Below, piece after piece: positions 27,501 through 35,856 of a stretch of 64,000 bases of DNA. The notes under the pieces are model-generated. The model did not search any database, was not told the DNA's origin, and worked only from the letters and a program-made list of their open reading frames with translations. Source of the DNA: Timonella corticicola (GTDB taxonomy: Bacteria; Actinomycetota; Actinomycetes; Actinomycetales; Cellulomonadaceae). A program made the translations under genes and the position numbers. The stretch lies in the NCBI RefSeq assembly GCF_042683685.1, contig NZ_JBHUOP010000002.1, forward strand, positions 620,001-684,000, written 5' to 3'. Each line of letters begins with the position of its first letter. Position 1 is the first letter of the stretch.

Positions 27501-28261
27501 TCCTTACGTAGTGCCGCCCCATCGACCTCTGCCCCACGCGACGTGAGGAACTCGGAAACACCATGAAACTCCTGTGGTCTACTCATCCCCCACGAATAAC
27601 CGCCTGACTCGAAGAGAAGGGCGACGAACTGCTCCGTGCTGAGTTCGGTGTCCTCGCTGTGCACGAGTCCCTCGATGAACCGAGGGGCGATACGGGAGCC
27701 GGCACCGAGATAGGCCTTGCTCTCCTTGCCCTCAAGCGGTATGACGGATGCGAAATCGTTCACGAGTGCATGGAGCCATGCGGGGATACTCGGCAGATCC
27801 CTGTTCGGTCCCTCGCCGACTGCGGCAATGATCCGACCGAAACGTGCGATCCGCACCAGGTCAGGCTCGTTGAGGTAAAAACCGCGCCGCGCGCCGCGGA
27901 CCTTCGCGATACCGTCGCGATAGTCTTTCACGCCCCAGGGCTTGAGTTTCTTTATGGTCTCCTCCGGGAAATCGACCCAGTACCGGGACTGGCCCGGTGC
28001 AGCGAGGAATCCCGTCAACGGTTCTGCTGGCTGCGACTCAACGTCAAGCAGCACCTCGGGGCCATCGCCAGAGTGCACGTAGTCAACAACCCTCCGGAAC
28101 AGTTCGGGGTCGTATGCCTCAAGAGGGAAGAGCGCATGTGTGAGTTCTTTGCTCGGACCCGAGCGTCTACTCGATCCCTTGCCGGAGACCGGCTGGTCCA
28201 ATCCTCCACTTTCTGTCGATTCCTTGACCTTCGACAGTGCGCTTTTGATCCTCTTGAGCAT
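24596..28261 (-). CDS. Large DUF4132 protein (YehI/MolR-like)
   Basis: A 1221-residue protein, first in the MoxR/VWA operon. The C-terminal third has the DUF4132 pattern: GWSPAELADRTIPTAGFDEDGLL, RKALTAARKELKAVLGIQRARLHEAM, then W.L..HP..G.L..KLVW. The central part is helical and looks like HEAT-type repeats. The first ~40 residues are basic and Ser-rich. No signal peptide. Roughly residues 385-590 are encoded by visibly more AT-rich DNA than the flanks, suggesting recombination within the gene. DUF4132 has no established biochemical role; MolR was once linked to molybdate but that is doubtful. Confidence 0.87.
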   Translation of the reverse strand: MLKRIKSALSKVKESTESGGLDQPVSGKGSSRRSGPSKELTHALFPLEAYDPELFRRVVDYVHSGDGPEVLLDVESQPAEPLTGFLAAPGQSRYWVDFPEETIKKLKPWGVKDYRDGIAKVRGARRGFYLNEPDLVRIARFGRIIAAVGEGPNRDLPSIPAWLHALVNDFASVIPLEGKESKAYLGAGSRIAPRFIEGLVHSEDTELSTEQFVALLFESGGYSWGMSRPQEFHGVSEFLTSRGAEVDGAALRKELSLDGLEELLKMLKENGAAAQAWSGVLGGYAIDSSKRLRVAALDVLGDLPLEVQLGVLDQPLMTVAPARARELLEHLVTTEKGRELLDRAIEAGAKVSKVAAEKRQRQDAVDLVKEPEAIELPPYEPIRQVIDEPTTRKEINKLIEQRKNLEGDYGWAKSARAQAQKIKNSDVDDLIATLRGDTPASTLPKNQIVTALGANGLLYGLTSIGTYGALLLAQAQDLFSTWVLQKHVNPADDLRAIYECMRDLGFTREQTALLYHNGAVDADVAWPFFVENPGLLEGWFAGGIDEQKRLNELIQSFPALPQSVLETLAKNALSESGVARKQAQHLLGGHPIAATLALQGIDSGTSAVAASCAQWLATIKDPAVLPELTKRVEKEKRDLVRAGLLSAIDASGGDTSKYLSPERLAAEATKVLRAKLPKSLDWLPFDLVPTVHWRGGEVADRDLIKAWIVLADKTKNPDGSGLLARYLGLLDPHDAEELGRFIVQAWIAQDTAHPSEEDSHEYAQAHAQQRYDWAQRSIEQGRKRPEGPYEWELTYEGWMLEDFHKELFREHQSTYLGSAQADKGLLGFSVTISGTELGQMVQSYIKEHRARRAQVEALTYALYGNGQQGALQVLMAIARQHPQRTVKEVANTLVARVAEDRGWSPAELADRTIPTAGFDEDGLLRLPFGSREFIGRMTGSGTIELTNPAGKVIKALPKPNAGDDEELAGESRKALTAARKELKAVLGIQRARLHEAMCAQRTWKVEDWTLYLRRHPILGQLISKLVWLAQDGETTQTFRPTEDGDLINLNDDSIELSDSALVSVAHRALMSDENAAAWQEHLSDYEVAALFDQFGASVPQYNEDANSLEDLKGHMTDTFSFRGVATKRGYRRGQAEDAGWFSEYTKEYGELGITVRMEFTGSYLPEDNIPCATESVYFSTGRKDLKLKDVPRILIAEAYADYVALAALGPFDPKYRDKSGI

Positions 28262-28426
28262 CTTGCCTCCACAGTGCGGCGTGATTTACGTGAGATGGCG
28301 ACCAGAAGGCTCTTCATCTCAACTGGGATCAGCCTATATCGAGCCTCCGACACTCGTAACCAGTGCGTCTCATTTTCCGATGGGGTACACCATCTCGATG
28401 ACCTGTGGCGGCACTTCGACAGACCA

Positions 28427-28810
28427 CTAGGAGATTTTTCCGTTGCCCGCCCGTTCAAAGGCTTCGGCCAGATATTCGCGCAGCACGATACCGTGATTGC
28501 ATTCGGGATCTCTCGCCGCGATGAGCAGAGTCACCGTGCCGTGTTCGCGAAGCAGTTGCAGGGCAGTCGCAACAGCCTCCGCATTGTGGTCGAGTTCCGC
28601 TCGGTATCTCGCCGTGAACTCGGCAAACTTCTCTGGACGGTGCCCGAACTCCGTACGCGCTTGCGTAGACGGAGCGATGTCTTTGAGCCATAGGTCGATA
28701 TCCGCCCGTTCCCTGCTGACGCCGCGAGGCCACAGCCGGTCTATGAGCACCCGGAATCCGTCTTTGTCAGTGGGAGTGTCGTAGATACGTTTCACCTGAA
28801 GTTTCGCCAT
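28427..28810 (-). CDS. DUF488 family protein
   Basis: A 127-residue protein with the DUF488 signatures RIYDTPTDKDGFRVLIDRLWPRG and TLLIAARDPECNHGIVL. Family members are small cytoplasmic proteins of unknown activity. I chose the second of two adjacent ATGs, four bases after GGGAGGA. Divergent from the histidine phosphatase gene. Confidence 0.9.
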   Translation of the reverse strand: MAKLQVKRIYDTPTDKDGFRVLIDRLWPRGVSRERADIDLWLKDIAPSTQARTEFGHRPEKFAEFTARYRAELDHNAEAVATALQLLREHGTVTLLIAARDPECNHGIVLREYLAEAFERAGNGKIS

Positions 28811-28903
28811 CATTCCTCCCTGATTCATCGCCGCTGATAAGGTCTCTCGAGCCGCCTTGATAGGCTTCCCTCAAAGTTATACGAGCCACATTAAGAAGAC
28901 ACT

Positions 28904-29506
28904 GTGAAGCACTTACACCTCATCCGTCACGGTCAGATTTCCTCAAACGTCACGGGTGCGCTCGACACCGCGATACCCGGCCCATCACTCACGCCGACTG
29001 GTCGCGACCAGGCGCTGGCCCTCGTCGAAAATTTTTCACACGTGAAACTAGATTCGGTGTGGGCGTCGACTGCACTGCGCACCCAACAAACCGCAGCACC
29101 ACTTGCGCAGTCCAAAGGTCTGGAGATCAACGTGCTGGACGGCTTCCGAGAGATTTCAGCGGGAGACCTGGAGATGAGCACGAAGCCTGCTGACCGGGCC
29201 GCATATCAGAGCACCATCACACGATGGATCCTTGGTGATCTCGACGTGCGCCTGGCGAACGGGACCAATGGACACGAGGTGTTGGAACGGTTCATGGCGG
29301 CACTCGACGAGGTCTCCGCAACGGGTGCCGAGAACGTTGCGGTCGTGGCGCACGGAGCGCTCATCTCATTGTGGTCCGGTGTGCAATGCAAGAATCTCAC
29401 CGAGGAACTGTTCGCGCGGCATCCCGTGGTCAACACGGGCATTGTCTCGATGGAACCGACGGGCTCCGGCTGGCTTGCGACGAGTTGGATGGGCGTCGCG
29501 CTGTAG
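28904..29506 (+). CDS. Histidine phosphatase superfamily protein
   Basis: A 200-residue cytoplasmic protein with the phosphohistidine motif LIRHG near the N-terminus, Arg in STALRTQQTA, Glu in REISAGDLE and the second His in VVAHGALI. These are the expected catalytic residues of the phosphoglycerate-mutase-like family; the physiological substrate is not evident. It starts with GTG after AAGAAG. It ends before a strong hairpin shared with the convergent ROK kinase gene. Confidence 0.9.
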   Translation: MKHLHLIRHGQISSNVTGALDTAIPGPSLTPTGRDQALALVENFSHVKLDSVWASTALRTQQTAAPLAQSKGLEINVLDGFREISAGDLEMSTKPADRAAYQSTITRWILGDLDVRLANGTNGHEVLERFMAALDEVSATGAENVAVVAHGALISLWSGVQCKNLTEELFARHPVVNTGIVSMEPTGSGWLATSWMGVAL

Positions 29507-29595
29507 CGCGACCTGATTGCCGACGACACGGGCAGTTCCAGCGACAGCCGTCTTCCAGCACCCACACAGGGCACGCTCACGCTGGGCATGAAAAA

Positions 29596-29632
29596 GCGGA
29601 AGGTCCGCACTCATGGGGTGCAGACCTTCCGC
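29596..29632. terminator. Convergent-gene terminator hairpin
   Basis: GCGGAAGGTC and GACCTTCCGC enclose a loop that itself pairs (GCAC with GTGC). An A-run before it on the plus strand would serve as the T-run for the minus-strand kinase gene. Confidence 0.75.
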
Positions 29633-29695
29633 GGGACACGTCACGTTGAGCATTCGCACCCCGAACTAGCGCAAATACCTTCCGTGACGTGAGCT

Positions 29696-30664
29696 TTAGA
29701 GCAGCCGGTCAAGTGTCAACAGTGCAACACCCAGGGTTCCGGCTCGAGGTCCCAGCTCAGCCAGCACGACCTCTGGCACTTGGAGGACCTTGGCCATCTC
29801 CTTCAAGTGCATCGACACCGCATCGGTCAGTACCTCGCCTGCGGCCGAAAGCCCGCCGCCAAGGACAATACGGCTTGGTCCAGTGACCGTCGCGGCGCTC
29901 AGCAGGCCATGCGCGAGGTACCGGGTGGCCAGGTCCCAGGCCTCGCGGGCTGTCGGATCATGAGGCAGGGCGTCGACGAGATCCTTTGAGGTCTTGCCCT
30001 CCGGACCTTCTGGGTCCACGCCCAGATGCTCGCTATAGATGCGACCGAAGGCGCGGGCAGAACAGTACATCTCGAAACAACCACGCTGTCCACAGGCACA
30101 CTCAAGGCCATCAAGGACGATAGGCATGTGGCCGATCTCCCCCGCTGGCTGACGTGCGCCGTGCAACATACCACCGCGGATGAGTTTGTCGTTCGAGACA
30201 ATCGTCGCCGCGATCCCGGTGCCCAGGAACACCGCAAGCGTGTCCGGTGCACCGCATCCGGCGCCCAGACGTTGCTCCCCGATCCCCGCTGCGGTCACAT
30301 CGTGGCACAGATACACGGGGAGCCCGAGGGCATCGGTCAGTTCCCGGGCAACTGGGCGGTTGACCCACCCGAGGTTGGCGGCGAGCCGGACCACTCCAGT
30401 CTCATCGTCATGAATGCCCGGAACCCCAACTCCGATTGCCTCTACCTGCTCACGCCCCTGCTCATCGAGTTGATCCAGCAGGTCGTGCACCAAAGCAACA
30501 ATCGTGGCGAGGACTGCGTCGCCATCTCCTGCCGGAGTCGGCAAACTGGCCCGCGCAATCGGTGTGCCCAATGCCCCCTCAGCCCATGGAAGCACTTCAC
30601 CGCGGCTGTTGGTACCACCGATATCGAGTGCCACCACAAGCGGGTTAGTCTCCATTTTGACCAT
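29696..30664 (-). CDS. nagK: ROK family sugar kinase, probably N-acetylglucosamine kinase
   Basis: A ~322-residue ROK kinase with ATP-binding ALDIGGTNSRG, GVPGIHDDETG, FLGTGI and the zinc-binding ROK signature GLECACGQRGCFEMYCS preceded by GEIGH. ROK kinases phosphorylate glucose, GlcNAc, mannose or allose. Position after nagB in an operon with amino-sugar transport genes points to GlcNAc, giving GlcNAc-6-phosphate for NagA; glucokinase activity is the main alternative. I chose the ATG 11 bases after GGAG; a GTG four codons earlier is too close to that site. Confidence 0.87.
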   Translation of the reverse strand: MVKMETNPLVVALDIGGTNSRGEVLPWAEGALGTPIARASLPTPAGDGDAVLATIVALVHDLLDQLDEQGREQVEAIGVGVPGIHDDETGVVRLAANLGWVNRPVARELTDALGLPVYLCHDVTAAGIGEQRLGAGCGAPDTLAVFLGTGIAATIVSNDKLIRGGMLHGARQPAGEIGHMPIVLDGLECACGQRGCFEMYCSARAFGRIYSEHLGVDPEGPEGKTSKDLVDALPHDPTAREAWDLATRYLAHGLLSAATVTGPSRIVLGGGLSAAGEVLTDAVSMHLKEMAKVLQVPEVVLAELGPRAGTLGVALLTLDRLL

Positions 30665-30686
30665 GTCTTGCACCACTCCGGTTGTG

Positions 30687-31436
30687 TCAGTTGCTCGCAG
30701 CGGGGATTAGTTTGCTGCTAGCCGCCGGATCCAGCACAACCGTTACGTCGGAGTGCCCCTGCAGCAGCGAGGCGGGCCACTGTTGTGACACCTCCCCGTG
30801 CACCATCGCCTCAACCGCGTCGGCTTTGCCTTCGCCGCTTGCGATTAAGACAATCTTGCGGGCCTTCATGATTGTGGCCAGGCCCTGAGTCATTGCGTGG
30901 GTGGGAACCTGGTCAAGCGAATCGAAGAACCGTGCATTGTCGATACGGGTCTGTTCCGTCAGTTCTTCCATTCGGGTGACCGAGTCGAACGATGATCCCG
31001 GTTCGTTGAATGCGATGTGGCCGTTCGAGCCGATACCAAGAATCTGTACGTCGACGCCGCCCGCCTCTGCAATCGCAGTCTCATAGCGTGCACCCGATGT
31101 CTCAACACCGTCGGCGGAGCCGTCAGGAGAGCTCACGCGGGAGTCATCGATGTCGACATGGCGTGTGAACTCGTTGCGGATAACCTCATAGTAAGACTCT
31201 GGGTGCCCCTTCGGGAGACCCACGTATTCATCGAGGGTGAAAGCACTGCAATGCGCGAAGGACAAGCCTTCCTCACGGTGGCGACGAATCAGCTCCTGGT
31301 AGATGGGCAGGGGCGAGGACCCCGTTGCGAGGCCAAGAACAGGGTTCGTCTTACTGCGTACAACCTGCTCGATGATGTCTGCGGCGAGACGTGCCTGTTC
31401 GTCTCGCGTTTCCTTGGTGAAGATCTCCACCTTCAT
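30687..31436 (-). CDS. nagB: Glucosamine-6-phosphate deaminase
   Basis: NagB converts glucosamine-6-phosphate to fructose-6-phosphate and ammonia. The ~249-residue protein has the family motifs LGLATGSSPLPIY, FTLDEYVGLPKGHPESY, ILGIGSNGHIAFNEPGS (catalytic region) and THAMTQGL. Length is close to bacterial NagB. The start MKVEIFT was chosen because it agrees with family N-termini; upstream GTG codons would add up to six residues. Encoded between the second permease and the ROK kinase, after an intercistronic hairpin. Confidence 0.95.
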   Translation of the reverse strand: MKVEIFTKETRDEQARLAADIIEQVVRSKTNPVLGLATGSSPLPIYQELIRRHREEGLSFAHCSAFTLDEYVGLPKGHPESYYEVIRNEFTRHVDIDDSRVSSPDGSADGVETSGARYETAIAEAGGVDVQILGIGSNGHIAFNEPGSSFDSVTRMEELTEQTRIDNARFFDSLDQVPTHAMTQGLATIMKARKIVLIASGEGKADAVEAMVHGEVSQQWPASLLQGHSDVTVVLDPAASSKLIPAASN

Positions 31437-31476
31437 TCCTTTCACAAAGATCACCTACGTGACCTGGTGTTTAGTT

Positions 31477-31522
31477 CGCGGTGCGGCGCTCTCCATTCGA
31501 GGGTGAGAAGCGCCGCACCGCG
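31477..31522 (-). terminator. Intercistronic hairpin between permease and nagB
   Basis: CGCGGTGCGGCGCT and its reverse complement form a 14-bp stem with an 18-base loop. There is no clear T-run, so it may attenuate or protect the transport mRNA rather than end transcription completely. Confidence 0.6.
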
Positions 31523-31540
31523 GCTAAGTAACAGGGCGCT

Positions 31541-32359
31541 CTATCCCTTCACGGCACCTGAGACGAGACCAGAGGTCATACGTCCCTGGACGAACATGAA
31601 GAAGACGATGACCGGCAGTGCCACGAGTACGGCACCGGCCATCACTGCGGGCCAGTCGACAGCCTGGTTTGTCTGAACGGCAAGTCCACGAAGCCACAGC
31701 GGCAGAGTCGTGTTGGACGGGCTCATCACAACTGTTGCGAGCGTGAACTCGTTCCACGCCTGGAGAAAGGCGTAAACACCGGATGCCACGAGACCTGGGG
31801 CAAGCAGCGGGAAGGTGATCCTGAAAAACGCTCCCGTCGGTGTGCAGCCGTCGATCTGAGCAGCCTGCTCAAGGTCGCGTGGAACGCCGTCCACAAAGCC
31901 ACGAAGCATCCACACCGTAAACGGTAGGACCGCTGCGACGTACACGATTGACAGACCTGCAACCGAGTTCAGCACGCCCCATCCCTGCAGCATCTTGTAC
32001 TGCGAGATGAAGAGAGCCTCCGCTGGAATCATCTGCACGACCAGAATCGTGAGGATGAAGCCCTTGCGTCCCAGGAACTTGAAACGCGAGACCGCCAGCG
32101 CAGCCAGGAACGCGAACAGAAGCGCTACGAACACAACGACGAGTGTGACGGAAAGGCTAAGCCGCAACGACGACCAGAAGCTTTCGTCCACCACGCGTTC
32201 GTAAGCGGAGAAGTCTCCTCCGAGGGGGAGGAACGACGGGTTGGAGGTACGGGCCTTGGACATTGGAAGCAACGAGGTGTTGAACATCCAATAGACTGGG
32301 AAGAACCAGAATACTGCCAGGACAATTGCTAGCGCGCTGAGCGCTCTACGGCGAATCAT
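31541..32359 (-). CDS. Sugar ABC transporter permease (MalG/NgcG-like)
   Basis: A 272-residue inner-membrane protein with six predicted membrane segments and the EAA loop LEQAAQIDGCTPTGAFFRITFPLLAPG that contacts the ATPase. It belongs to the carbohydrate uptake (CUT1) permease family. Its start overlaps the stop of the partner permease as ATGA. With the lipoprotein it forms an importer, likely for GlcNAc or chitobiose given nagB and nagK downstream. No ATPase gene is present; actinobacteria often share one MsiK-type ATPase among several importers. Confidence 0.93.
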   Translation of the reverse strand: MIRRRALSALAIVLAVFWFFPVYWMFNTSLLPMSKARTSNPSFLPLGGDFSAYERVVDESFWSSLRLSLSVTLVVVFVALLFAFLAALAVSRFKFLGRKGFILTILVVQMIPAEALFISQYKMLQGWGVLNSVAGLSIVYVAAVLPFTVWMLRGFVDGVPRDLEQAAQIDGCTPTGAFFRITFPLLAPGLVASGVYAFLQAWNEFTLATVVMSPSNTTLPLWLRGLAVQTNQAVDWPAVMAGAVLVALPVIVFFMFVQGRMTSGLVSGAVKG

Positions 32360-33330
32360 TCTGACTCCTTAAACAGCGAGCGGACGTATCCCGAGGTAAC
32401 CAGAAGGGTCAACACGAGGACGAAGAGTGCAACCGCAGATGCGATACCGAACTCGGCCTGCGAGATACCCATCCGGTAGATGAAGGTTCCGAGCAGATCC
32501 GTCTTCGATGGCAGTCCTCCAACACCTTGGAGATAGTAAATCTGCGTGAACACACGTAGATCCCAGATCACCTGGAGCACGGATACGACTGCCACGACTG
32601 ATGCAATCGTTGGCATGATGATCTGAGTGAAACGCTGCCAACCGTTCGCACCATCAAGTTGTGCGGCTTCAAGCATTTCGTCCGAAACCTGCGTGAGAGC
32701 CGAATAGATCGAGAACGTGACGAAGGGAACGCTCATCCAGACGATGATGACGGTTGCCACGAAGTAGAACGAGAGTGGCTCAACCAGCCAAGAGTGACCG
32801 GCGAAGTCGAAGCCAAGTTTCTGCAACGCCCAGTTGACGAGGCCATATTCAGAGTCGAACATCCAGTTCCACACGGTCATCGCCGCGATGACTGGCATCG
32901 ACCAGGCGAAGAGCAACGCGGTGCTCAGGATGATGCGTGCCGTGTTCGTTACTTTGGTCATGAGTACCGCGAGGGCGATACCGATAACCATCGTTGCACC
33001 GGCATTGACAAAGCAGAAGAGGAGCGAGCGAATGATGATCGCCCAGATAGCGCTGTCGGTGAAGATCGCCTTGTAGTTATCAAGTCCAACCCACTCAGGT
33101 GGTGCGGTACCGAGCTGTTGCGCCAGCCCGAAACCCTGAAAGGACATGATGATTTGGCGCCCAAGGGGGTAAGCAAGCGCTGCTACCAGTGTGAGGACGA
33201 CTGGAAGAATCAGTAGGTAGGGTCCGATGGAACGCTTTGGCTTGTTCAGCCGAACCTCCATCGGGTCGCGGTCACTAGTTGTGGGTTCATCACCCGTAAC
33301 TGCGACCGCAGCAAGATTTTGATCTGCCAT
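32356..33330 (-). CDS. Sugar ABC transporter permease (MalF/NgcF-like)
   Basis: A ~324-residue protein with a ~35-residue polar N-terminus, six predicted membrane segments and the EAA loop MLEAAQLDGANGWQRFTQIIMPTI. CUT1 family. I chose the ATG of MADQN, ten bases after GGAGG; an ATG three codons earlier is too close to that site. It follows the binding-protein gene after a stem-loop and overlaps the next permease by four bases. Confidence 0.93.
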   Translation of the reverse strand: MADQNLAAVAVTGDEPTTSDRDPMEVRLNKPKRSIGPYLLILPVVLTLVAALAYPLGRQIIMSFQGFGLAQQLGTAPPEWVGLDNYKAIFTDSAIWAIIIRSLLFCFVNAGATMVIGIALAVLMTKVTNTARIILSTALLFAWSMPVIAAMTVWNWMFDSEYGLVNWALQKLGFDFAGHSWLVEPLSFYFVATVIIVWMSVPFVTFSIYSALTQVSDEMLEAAQLDGANGWQRFTQIIMPTIASVVAVVSVLQVIWDLRVFTQIYYLQGVGGLPSKTDLLGTFIYRMGISQAEFGIASAVALFVLVLTLLVTSGYVRSLFKESE

Positions 33331-33357
33331 GATTGGCATGCCTCCAGACAAAACCAA

Positions 33358-33401
33358 AGTGCCGGGTCACGCGCCGTATCACGGGCGCGCTCCCCGGCAC
33401 T
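33358..33401 (-). terminator. Stem-loop after the binding-protein gene
   Basis: AGTGCCGGG/CCCGGCACT outer arms and CGCGCC/GGCGCG inner arms form a strong two-part hairpin 14 bases past the lipoprotein stop. Such partial terminators commonly let the binding protein be made in excess over the permeases. Confidence 0.65.
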
Positions 33402-33414
33402 CTAGTGTGTGAGA

Positions 33415-34662
33415 TTAGTTCAGTGCGTCGTTGAGGACCGCGTCGTACTTAGCCGCGATTTCCTTCACGTCGCCGCCCTGTGCGATCTCGAAGAAGAACT
33501 CTTCCATCTTCTTGGTCTCTTCGAACGAAGCCCACTTAGGCGAAGCCGGGGTGACCTTGCCGTTGGTTGCAGATGCCACGGAGGCTTCCTTGACTGGGTC
33601 GCCTGCGGCGAGTTCAGCGTGCTGCGGGTAGATGGTTCCCAGACCTGCGACTGCAAGAATGTTCTGGTATTCCTCACCGAGCATGATCTTCAGAACAGCC
33701 TGTGCAGCTTCCTGGTTTGGGGACTTCGCGGAGATACCGATGTTGGATCCACCGAGGAAGACCGGCGCTGGGTTGCCGTCGTTGCCTGGGAGCGCAAATG
33801 CCGAGAAGTTGTCGATCTCGATCAGGCCCGCTGCCCAACCTGGAGCGATGAACATCGAGGCGTTACCTTCGTTGAAAGGCACCCAGGTGTCAGCGTCGGT
33901 TGCGTCCTTGGCTGCCTTGGTTCCGTTGGTGTAGAGCTCCTGGAGTTGCTCGAGGCCCTTGATGGACTCTGGGCTTGAGAGGGTACCAACCCACTGGTCG
34001 CCCTCAAGCTTCGCGATGTCGCCACCGTTTGCATAGATCCACGAGATACCGTTACGCCAGTCCTGTCCACCGAGGTAGAAGCCGGAGTGTCCGTCTTTGT
34101 TCAGTTCTGCCGCGAGCGTGTTGAGTTCGTCAAGGTTGGCTGGGATCTCCTTCACGTCATCGGTGTTGTAGAACACGACACGGGAACCCGAGTAGTAAGG
34201 TGCCGCGACGAGCTTGTTGTCGTAGGTTCCACCGTCAACGAATCCAGGCAGACCGAGGTCGGTGCCACCGAGTTCATCCCACAGGCCTGTGATGTCCGAG
34301 AATGCACCTGCTGCTGCAAATGCTGGGACTTGGGTGTTACCGAGTTCGACGATGTCTGGAGTGGTCGATGCGTCACCGATCGAGGTCTGAACGCGTGGAA
34401 GCAGGTCGCCCCAGCCGATGCGTTCAACATTGACGTCGATGCCGTGATTCGCCTTCGCCTGCTCCTTGAGCAGTTCGACTGCGGTCTCAGGGGTGTCGGT
34501 CTCACCGGCAAGCCATACGGTGACGGAACCACCGATCTGTGCGTCATCGGTAGCCGTGGTTTCGGTCGACGATGGGTTTTCTTCCGGTGCTTCTGCGTCG
34601 GAGCATCCGGTCAGTGCAAGCGCAGCCGCAGCACCGAGTGCTACAAGACGAGCGAGCTTCAT
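33415..34662 (-). CDS. Sugar-binding lipoprotein of the amino-sugar ABC importer
   Basis: A 415-residue extracytoplasmic solute-binding protein with a lipoprotein signal (MKLARLVALGAAAALALTGC; lipobox LTGC), a Glu/Thr/Ser-rich linker, and a family 1 binding fold (GSVTVWLAGETDTPE, DIVELGNTQVPAFAAAGAF, APGWAAGL, GGSNIGISAKSPN). AAAGGA six bases before the ATG is a good binding site. It is the second gene after the ROK repressor, 35 bases downstream, then permeases, nagB and nagK follow. GlcNAc/chitobiose is inferred from context. Confidence 0.93.
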   Translation of the reverse strand: MKLARLVALGAAAALALTGCSDAEAPEENPSSTETTATDDAQIGGSVTVWLAGETDTPETAVELLKEQAKANHGIDVNVERIGWGDLLPRVQTSIGDASTTPDIVELGNTQVPAFAAAGAFSDITGLWDELGGTDLGLPGFVDGGTYDNKLVAAPYYSGSRVVFYNTDDVKEIPANLDELNTLAAELNKDGHSGFYLGGQDWRNGISWIYANGGDIAKLEGDQWVGTLSSPESIKGLEQLQELYTNGTKAAKDATDADTWVPFNEGNASMFIAPGWAAGLIEIDNFSAFALPGNDGNPAPVFLGGSNIGISAKSPNQEAAQAVLKIMLGEEYQNILAVAGLGTIYPQHAELAAGDPVKEASVASATNGKVTPASPKWASFEETKKMEEFFFEIAQGGDVKEIAAKYDAVLNDALN

Positions 34663-34697
34663 GATTTTCCTTTCCCGGGCTGATTGGGTCGAGGGTT

Positions 34698-35855
34698 TTA
34701 GATCAGCCCTAGTTCTCCGCCAAGGACGTGAGCGGCGGCGCCTGATAGCACACCGTCACCGCCCAAGGCTGATAGCCGTACGGTGATCATCCGGTCAGAG
34801 AAGTGACTGGTGGCACCGTTAACGGTGGTCTTCGTGGCCTCTAGGAATGGGTCTTCTAGCAGTTCCATAGGGCCGTACAGCACGCAGTCAAACAGGCCAA
34901 GTGCCTGCACCACTGGCGCAATCACTTGTCCAAGCATCGTGCCTGCTTGTGTGAGTTCTTCAGATCGCTGTGGTTCGGCAACATCTTTGAGGCGGGCTCG
35001 TAGACGGGGTGCCGCGATGAGCGCTTCGAGGCATCCGTTCCGACCACAGGAACATTCGATCTCGGCGTCTGTGACTTTTGTGTGTCCGATTTCCCCGGCA
35101 GTTCCGTCGGGGCCTCGGAGCAGATGTCCGTCACAGAGGATTCCGGCTCCGACACCGTGGCCAATCTGAACGAGCATCAGACCGGCAACGCTGCCTTCAC
35201 CGAAGGTGCTTTCCGCAAGTACTGCGGTGTCTGCGTCATTGGCGACGTAGGCGGGGAGCGAAAGCTGCGCGGTAAGTTCAGATGAGAGATCCAGGTTCGA
35301 CCACCCCAGGTTAGGGGCGTAAGCAATAACTCCCTGAGCAGTCACGACACCCGGAGTCCCCACCCCGATGCCGAGTACCGGCGCATGTGCTTTCTTGATG
35401 AGGCGGCGCGCTAGTTGGAGTACCTTCTTGAGCGCGTCGTCTCCCTTTTCACCATCGAGCGTGATTGAATCTCGCTTGATGATGTCGCCGCCCAGAGTAA
35501 GTACCGCTCCTCGGAACTCTTGTTCGTCGGACAGTTCGAGGGCCACGATGTTGTGGGCCTCGTATTTCACGGTGACGAGTGTGGCTGGCTTTCCCACTCG
35601 CGTCTCTGAGCGTTGCCCAACTTCTTCCACGAGGTTGAGTTCGAGCAATTCCGAGATAACATCGGAGGCGGTGACACGAGTCAGGCCAGTTGCGCGAGCT
35701 AGGTCCGCGCGACTTTGCGGCTCGCCCTTGTAAAGGGCTTGCAGGATAAGTGCACGGTTGCGTTGCCGCACGTCAGCCAGAGAAACCTTGGAGGATTCTT
35801 GAGCTGATAGCCCACGCGTTGAACGTAGTCCTGCGTTTCCGACGGTCGATGTCAT
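34698..35855 (-). CDS. ROK family transcriptional repressor of the amino-sugar operon
   Basis: A 385-residue NagC/XylR-type regulator: N-terminal helix-turn-helix (RADLARATGLTRVTASDVISELLELNLV, ~residues 50-80) followed by a ROK sugar-binding domain (GVGTPGV, GEIGH, zinc motif CSCGRNGCLE). The kinase ATP loop is replaced (ALELSDEQEFRG), as expected for a regulator. The start codon directly follows a palindromic TAGTAAGTA site, with no strong ribosome binding site, so the mRNA may be leaderless or nearly so. First gene of the transporter-nagB-nagK operon and divergent from GH20; probably autoregulated and relieved by an amino-sugar ligand. Confidence 0.9.
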   Translation of the reverse strand: MTSTVGNAGLRSTRGLSAQESSKVSLADVRQRNRALILQALYKGEPQSRADLARATGLTRVTASDVISELLELNLVEEVGQRSETRVGKPATLVTVKYEAHNIVALELSDEQEFRGAVLTLGGDIIKRDSITLDGEKGDDALKKVLQLARRLIKKAHAPVLGIGVGTPGVVTAQGVIAYAPNLGWSNLDLSSELTAQLSLPAYVANDADTAVLAESTFGEGSVAGLMLVQIGHGVGAGILCDGHLLRGPDGTAGEIGHTKVTDAEIECSCGRNGCLEALIAAPRLRARLKDVAEPQRSEELTQAGTMLGQVIAPVVQALGLFDCVLYGPMELLEDPFLEATKTTVNGATSHFSDRMITVRLSALGGDGVLSGAAAHVLGGELGLI

Positions 35856-35856
35856 A

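Noticed and set aside
27659..28693. 344-codon plus-strand open frame
   Set aside because: Antisense to DUF4132 and DUF488 genes; spans the intergenic gap but has no family features or ribosome binding site.
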